From contig JBGVOS010000116.1 of the NCBI GenBank assembly GCA_045126595.1, forward strand, positions 1 to 15,714: a DNA stretch of 15,714 nt, written 5' to 3'. This document shows, piece by piece, positions 13,030-15,714 of this stretch (the stretch's first letter is position 1; every line of letters begins with the position of its first letter). The stretch comes from UBA1189 sp045126595 (lineage in GTDB: Bacteria > Bacteroidota > Bacteroidia > Bacteroidales > Bacteroidaceae). Both the position numbers and the translations under genes were made by a program. Below the pieces are notes generated by a model, which was not told where the DNA came from, ran no database searches, and saw only the letters and a program-made list of their open reading frames with translations.

Positions 13030-13956
13030 ATGAACCTACAGCAATTAGAGTACATCGTAGCGCTCGACAAGCACCGTCATTTCCAACGTGCTGCCGAGGC
13101 ATGTGGCGTGAGCCAACCCACCTTGAGTGCCTTGGTGCAGAAGTTAGAGGAAGAGCTCGACCTCACGCTCTTCGACCGTAAGAGTCACCCCATCTGCCCC
13201 ACCGACAGTGGACGCGCCGTGATAGACCAGGCGCGCGTGATACTTTATAATGTGGCCCAGCTGAGAGAGATGACCCGCTCGGAGAAAGAGCAGGAGAGTG
13301 GCACAGTGCGCATCGGCGTCATCCCTACCGTGGCGCCCTATGTGTTGCCCCGACTCTTCAAACAGATGCAGAAGGACTCGCCACAGATTGAGTTGAAGGC
13401 CTTCGAACTGCGCACGGCAGTCATCATCGACCAACTGCGCAAGGCCGAGCTCGACATGGCTATCCTCGCCACCCCACTCGAGCAGCCCGACTTCCTTGAG
13501 ATACCACTCTACTACGAGAAATTTGCCGCCTATGTATCGCCTGAGGAGGAACTTTACAAGAAGGAGGAGATCACTGCTTCAGAAATGCCCACCGAGCACC
13601 TGTGGGTTTTGAAGGAGGGTCACTGCATGCGTAATCAGGTATTCAACTTCTGCCAAACCCAGTCGGCCTACTCGACCACCTACGAGGCGGGCAGCATCGA
13701 TACACTCATCAAGATCGTTGATGAGAACGGAGGCTACACCGTCATCCCCGAGTTGCACCTCCCGCTACTCCACGATGGGCAGAAGCAACACGTGCGCCAA
13801 CTCGCCTCGCCCACTCCCGTACGTGAAATATCGCTTGTCATCCGTCAGGACTATGTGCGCGAGCGCCTCATCAATGCCGTGGCCGATGCAGTCAAGGCCA
13901 TCATCCCCGACGAGATGCTTGACGCACGCCTCAAAAAGTTTGCCATCAAATTGTAA
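13030..13956 (+). CDS. oxyR: OxyR, hydrogen-peroxide-sensing LysR-type regulator
   Basis: A 308-residue LysR-family regulator. The N-terminal winged helix-turn-helix (MNLQQLEYIVALDKHRHFQR, then AAEACGVSQPTLSALVQKLE, residues 21-40) is followed by a linker helix and the periplasmic-binding-like sensor domain beginning near GTVRIGVIPTVAPYVLP (91-107). The key signature is EGHCMRNQVFNFC, with Cys199 and Cys208 at the same positions as the peroxide-sensing pair of E. coli OxyR, which form a disulfide on oxidation. This makes OxyR much more likely than CysB- or CbbR-like members. In Bacteroidales OxyR induces catalase, Dps, AhpCF and related defences. Here it is divergent from rubrerythrin and upstream of thioredoxin and rubredoxin genes in the same direction. 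Confidence 0.95.
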   Translation: MNLQQLEYIVALDKHRHFQRAAEACGVSQPTLSALVQKLEEELDLTLFDRKSHPICPTDSGRAVIDQARVILYNVAQLREMTRSEKEQESGTVRIGVIPTVAPYVLPRLFKQMQKDSPQIELKAFELRTAVIIDQLRKAELDMAILATPLEQPDFLEIPLYYEKFAAYVSPEEELYKKEEITASEMPTEHLWVLKEGHCMRNQVFNFCQTQSAYSTTYEAGSIDTLIKIVDENGGYTVIPELHLPLLHDGQKQHVRQLASPTPVREISLVIRQDYVRERLINAVADAVKAIIPDEMLDARLKKFAIKL

Positions 13957-13979
13957 AGACATTGCAACAGCATCATTCT

Positions 13980-14008
13980 GGGCGCAGCGAAGAAAGTGCG
14001 CTGCGCCC
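13980..14008 (+). terminator. GC-rich hairpin after oxyR
   Basis: GGGCGCAGCG (13980-13989) pairs perfectly with CGCTGCGCCC (13999-14008) around a 9-nt loop, 24 nt after the oxyR stop. The following ATAGACTTTGAACTTTT is only moderately U-rich, so some read-through into the thioredoxin gene is plausible. Confidence 0.6.
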
Positions 14009-14043
14009 ATAGACTTTGAACTTTTGGGCTACGTAGCTGTTAT

Positions 14044-14078
14044 CATACTATACTTAAAACCTTTAAAAGCATAGTATG
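14044..14078 (+). promoter_or_regulatory. Inverted repeat that pairs with the thioredoxin start codon
   Basis: CATACTAT (14044-14051) is the exact complement of ATAGTATG (14071-14078), whose last three bases are the ATG of the thioredoxin gene. In RNA this would place the start codon in an 8-bp stem with a 19-nt AT-rich loop. It could control translation or be a protein site. A 10-bp palindrome, GCTACGTAGC, lies just upstream at 14028-14037. No TAnnTTTG box is visible for this gene. Confidence 0.4.
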
Positions 14079-14459
14079 AACATTATCCATCTGACTGAAA
14101 CAGACTTCCTCCATCGTGTGGCCGACTACCGCGCCCCACATGCCGAGTGGCGCTACCGAGGTGACCGCCCTGCCATCGTAGATTTCTATGCCGAGTGGTG
14201 TGGTCCCTGCCGTGCATTGGGACCCATACTCGAAGAAATCGCTTCGGTATACAAAGACGAAATCTATGTATACAAAGTGAACGTAGACCAGTGTGAAGCC
14301 CTCGCCGATGCCTACGACGTGCGCTCCATCCCCACCACTCTCTTCATCCCCATGCAAGGACATCCCATAAAGATGGTAGGCGCAATCTCGAAGCGCGAGA
14401 TAGAGCGACAAATCCATGAAGTGTTACTCAAAGACCAACTCCATCATGCAGAAGTATAA
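14076..14459 (+). CDS. trx: Thioredoxin
   Basis: A 127-residue thioredoxin-fold protein, slightly longer than E. coli TrxA because of an extra N-terminal stretch (residues 1-30). The redox motif is complete: DFYAEWCGPCRALGP (36-50), with Cys42 and Cys45, and the cis-proline loop VRSIPTTLF has Pro86. There is no signal peptide or lipobox, so it acts in the cytoplasm as a disulfide reductase, probably for peroxiredoxins, reductases and oxidised OxyR. It lies 119 bp after oxyR in the same direction, without a clear promoter of its own, and overlaps the rubredoxin gene by 14 bp, so co-expression with rubredoxin is nearly certain and with oxyR possible. Confidence 0.93.
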   Translation: MNIIHLTETDFLHRVADYRAPHAEWRYRGDRPAIVDFYAEWCGPCRALGPILEEIASVYKDEIYVYKVNVDQCEALADAYDVRSIPTTLFIPMQGHPIKMVGAISKREIERQIHEVLLKDQLHHAEV

Positions 14460-14610
14460 ATGTACCGTATGTGACTGGGTATACGACCCTGCCATAGGGG
14501 ACCCCGAGCACGGCATCGCTGCCGGAACGCCATTCGAAGAACTCCCCGATGACTGGACCTGCCCCCTCTGCTTTGTGGGCAAGGAGGATTTTGAACCGTA
14601 CGAAGAGTGA
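14446..14610 (+). CDS. rd: Rubredoxin
   Basis: A 54-residue electron carrier with one iron bound by four cysteines: YKCTVCDWVYDP (Cys6, Cys9) and WTCPLCFVGKEDFE (Cys39, Cys42). Length and spacing are those of classical rubredoxin, and the aromatic core (Tyr4, Tyr13, Trp38, Phe30 and Phe49) is present. The ATG at 14446 gives MQKYKC, the usual beginning; a longer reading from 14416 would overlap the thioredoxin gene further. The 14-bp overlap with thioredoxin, in another frame, implies translational coupling. Known partners in anaerobes are rubrerythrin and superoxide reductase; the rubrerythrin encoded 1.6 kb away is the obvious acceptor. Confidence 0.96.
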   Translation: MQKYKCTVCDWVYDPAIGDPEHGIAAGTPFEELPDDWTCPLCFVGKEDFEPYEE

Positions 14611-14627
14611 GATCGCTCTTAAATATA

Positions 14628-14662
14628 AAATAGGAGATAAACCTGTTGGTTATCTCCTATTT
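14628..14662. terminator. Bidirectional terminator between rubredoxin and the lyase gene
   Basis: AAATAGGAGATAA (14628-14640) pairs perfectly over 13 bp with TTATCTCCTATTT (14650-14662), 9-nt loop, flanked by A- and T-rich feet. It serves the rubredoxin transcript and could also stop the convergent lyase transcript. Confidence 0.85.
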
Positions 14663-14677
14663 CTTCATTATGCATTA

Positions 14678-14700
14678 GCCAAGGTACACACTCACTTGGC
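14678..14700 (-). terminator. Small hairpin just after the lyase stop codon
   Basis: GCCAAG (14678-14683) pairs with CTTGGC (14695-14700), 11-nt loop, 13 nt beyond the stop of the minus-strand lyase. There is no U-tail; it may simply protect the mRNA end. Confidence 0.35.
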
Positions 14701-14713
14701 AAACACCTTTTTA

Positions 14714-15714
14714 TTATAGGCTCTCGCCGAAGTCCTGACGGAACTTCTCGGCCAATTGCTCTTGCCAGTATCCCTTCTCCTTGAGGCGGCCCGAGAAGAA
14801 ACGCAATACGGAGGGTTCTTCTACCCATTCAAGTCCGCCGATAAGTTCACGGTTATCCCAAAGCCACTTCACGCGGTCGGCAACATACTTCAGCTGCGAC
14901 AGGGTGTATACACGGCGTGGCACGGCCAGACGCATGAGTTCGAGTTCGGCGAAGGGTTCTGTGCCGTCGGGGTTACGCTGCTCGGAGAGGGTGCCTCGTT
15001 CCATTCCGCGAATACCGCTGGCGATATAAAGGGCTGCGGCCACTGCGGCGGCAGGGTACTGGTCGTGAGGAAGGTCGGGCACGAAGGCACCGGCATTGAG
15101 GTGGCATCCCAGTCCGCCAGCGGGGAGCACTACGGGTACTCCGTAGTCATCGAGCTCCTTGGCCAGATAGTTGATGAACTCAGGGCCCTGGCTAATATAT
15201 TCCATGTCGAGGCTCTCATACAGGCCCTGTGCCATGGCCTCCATCGTGCGCACGTCGATACCGCCATAGGTGAGGAATCCTTCGTAGAGGGGGATGTACT
15301 CCATCATCATCTTGGTGTATTTGGCATCCTTGCTGGTGATGATACCGCCCTTTGCGAAGCCGAGTTTGCGGGCCGAGAAGTAGATGATGTCGAAGTGGTC
15401 GGCCAGGAGATGATAGATTGACTTGATGTCCATGTACTTGCATCGTGCCTCACGCGTCTTCATGAAATACACGTTGTCCTGCAAGAGCGATGCATCGAGC
15501 ACGCTGATGATGTTGTTGTCGTGGCAGATGTCGGTCACGGCAAGCATATTCTCGAGCGATACGGGCTGGCCACCGATGAGGTTGGTGCCCGACTCCACAC
15601 GCACGAAAGCGATATTCTCGGCCCCCTTCTCCTTGATGGTCGCACGCAGCTTCTTAAGGTCAAAGTCGCCCTTGAAGGGGTCATTCGATTGGGGCTTGAG
15701 GCCCTTCTCGGCGA
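14714..15714 (-). CDS. Tyrosine phenol-lyase/tryptophanase-family PLP beta-eliminating lyase, C-terminal part
   Basis: The gene enters from the right edge; 333 codons including the stop are present, open to position 15714. Intact enzymes are about 455-475 residues, so the first ~130 are missing. The frame runs through DPFKGDFDLKKL, GGQPVSLENM, SARKLGFAKGG (with the lysine expected to bind PLP), YEGFLTYGGIDVRTMEAMAQGL and RLAVPRRVYT. GIRGMERGTLSEQRN and VLRFFSGRL carry the Arg and Phe that in tyrosine phenol-lyase bind the phenol; tryptophanases instead have VEIG and RHF there. However, the usual DATR/DSAR is DASL here, so the PLP-ring arginine is lost, and KKD is RKL. It probably splits an amino acid into pyruvate, ammonia and a leaving group, but the substrate is uncertain. 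Confidence 0.82.
   Translation of the reverse strand, partial: AEKGLKPQSNDPFKGDFDLKKLRATIKEKGAENIAFVRVESGTNLIGGQPVSLENMLAVTDICHDNNIISVLDASLLQDNVYFMKTREARCKYMDIKSIYHLLADHFDIIYFSARKLGFAKGGIITSKDAKYTKMMMEYIPLYEGFLTYGGIDVRTMEAMAQGLYESLDMEYISQGPEFINYLAKELDDYGVPVVLPAGGLGCHLNAGAFVPDLPHDQYPAAAVAAALYIASGIRGMERGTLSEQRNPDGTEPFAELELMRLAVPRRVYTLSQLKYVADRVKWLWDNRELIGGLEWVEEPSVLRFFSGRLKEKGYWQEQLAEKFRQDFGESL

Noticed and set aside
14756..15421. 221-residue open frame opposite the lyase gene
   Set aside because: It is the mirror of a GC-rich coding sequence; the minus-strand product matches a known enzyme family throughout.

Overview
The window looks like a chromosomal segment of an anaerobic member of the order Bacteroidales (Bacteroidetes). 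Three things point there. Most genes are preceded by the phylum's characteristic -7 promoter box, TAnnTTTG, sometimes with a -33 TTTG 20 nt upstream, and Shine-Dalgarno sequences are absent. One secreted protein ends in a type IX secretion (Por) sorting tail. The gene set is typical: ATP-dependent PEP carboxykinase, FucP-type sugar permease, rubrerythrin/rubredoxin and OxyR. I cannot fix the genus; a Prevotellaceae- or Bacteroidaceae-like gut or oral anaerobe fits.

Layout. Positions 1-172 (-) are the first 57 codons of pckA. Positions 410-1705 (-) are a fucose-permease-family transporter, divergent from ruvA (1809-2414, +). A strong bidirectional terminator separates ruvA from a 704-residue, acidic, tyrosine-rich secreted protein with YD-like repeats and a type IX tail (2489-4603, -). 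Upstream of it is a repeat-rich block (4759-4936): a 25-bp inverted repeat enclosing four palindromes spaced exactly 22 bp apart. Then come a minus-strand patatin-dus operon (5991-6830 and 5008-5994, ATGA overlap), divergent from a LOG-family/PfkB-kinase operon (6874-8363). A second 22-bp-phased palindrome array (8381-8490) lies between the kinase and a convergent DUF6078-like gene (8528-8971).

Positions 9076-9300 hold a promoter, a long rod-folding RNA (6S-like or Bacteroidales-1-like) and a terminator. The RNA ends just before an AT-rich lipoprotein gene (9322-11580) that joins WG repeats to a trypsin/HtrA-type serine protease. A 70-residue lipoprotein gene follows, then about 450 bp of gene-free DNA full of hairpins (11818-12265).

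The right side is an oxidative-stress module. Rubrerythrin (12266-12844, -) is divergent from oxyR (13030-13956, +), with a candidate OxyR site between their promoters. A thioredoxin and a rubredoxin gene (14 bp overlap) follow oxyR. The plausible logic is that OxyR senses peroxide through Cys199/Cys208 and controls rubrerythrin, a peroxide reductase, while rubredoxin and thioredoxin carry electrons and reduce disulfides. The window ends inside a convergent PLP beta-eliminating lyase that has tyrosine-phenol-lyase-like specificity residues but lacks a conserved active-site arginine.

The most unusual content is non-coding: the two 22-bp-phased palindrome arrays with unrelated cores, and the structured RNA whose long-range pairing is incompatible with its own terminator.
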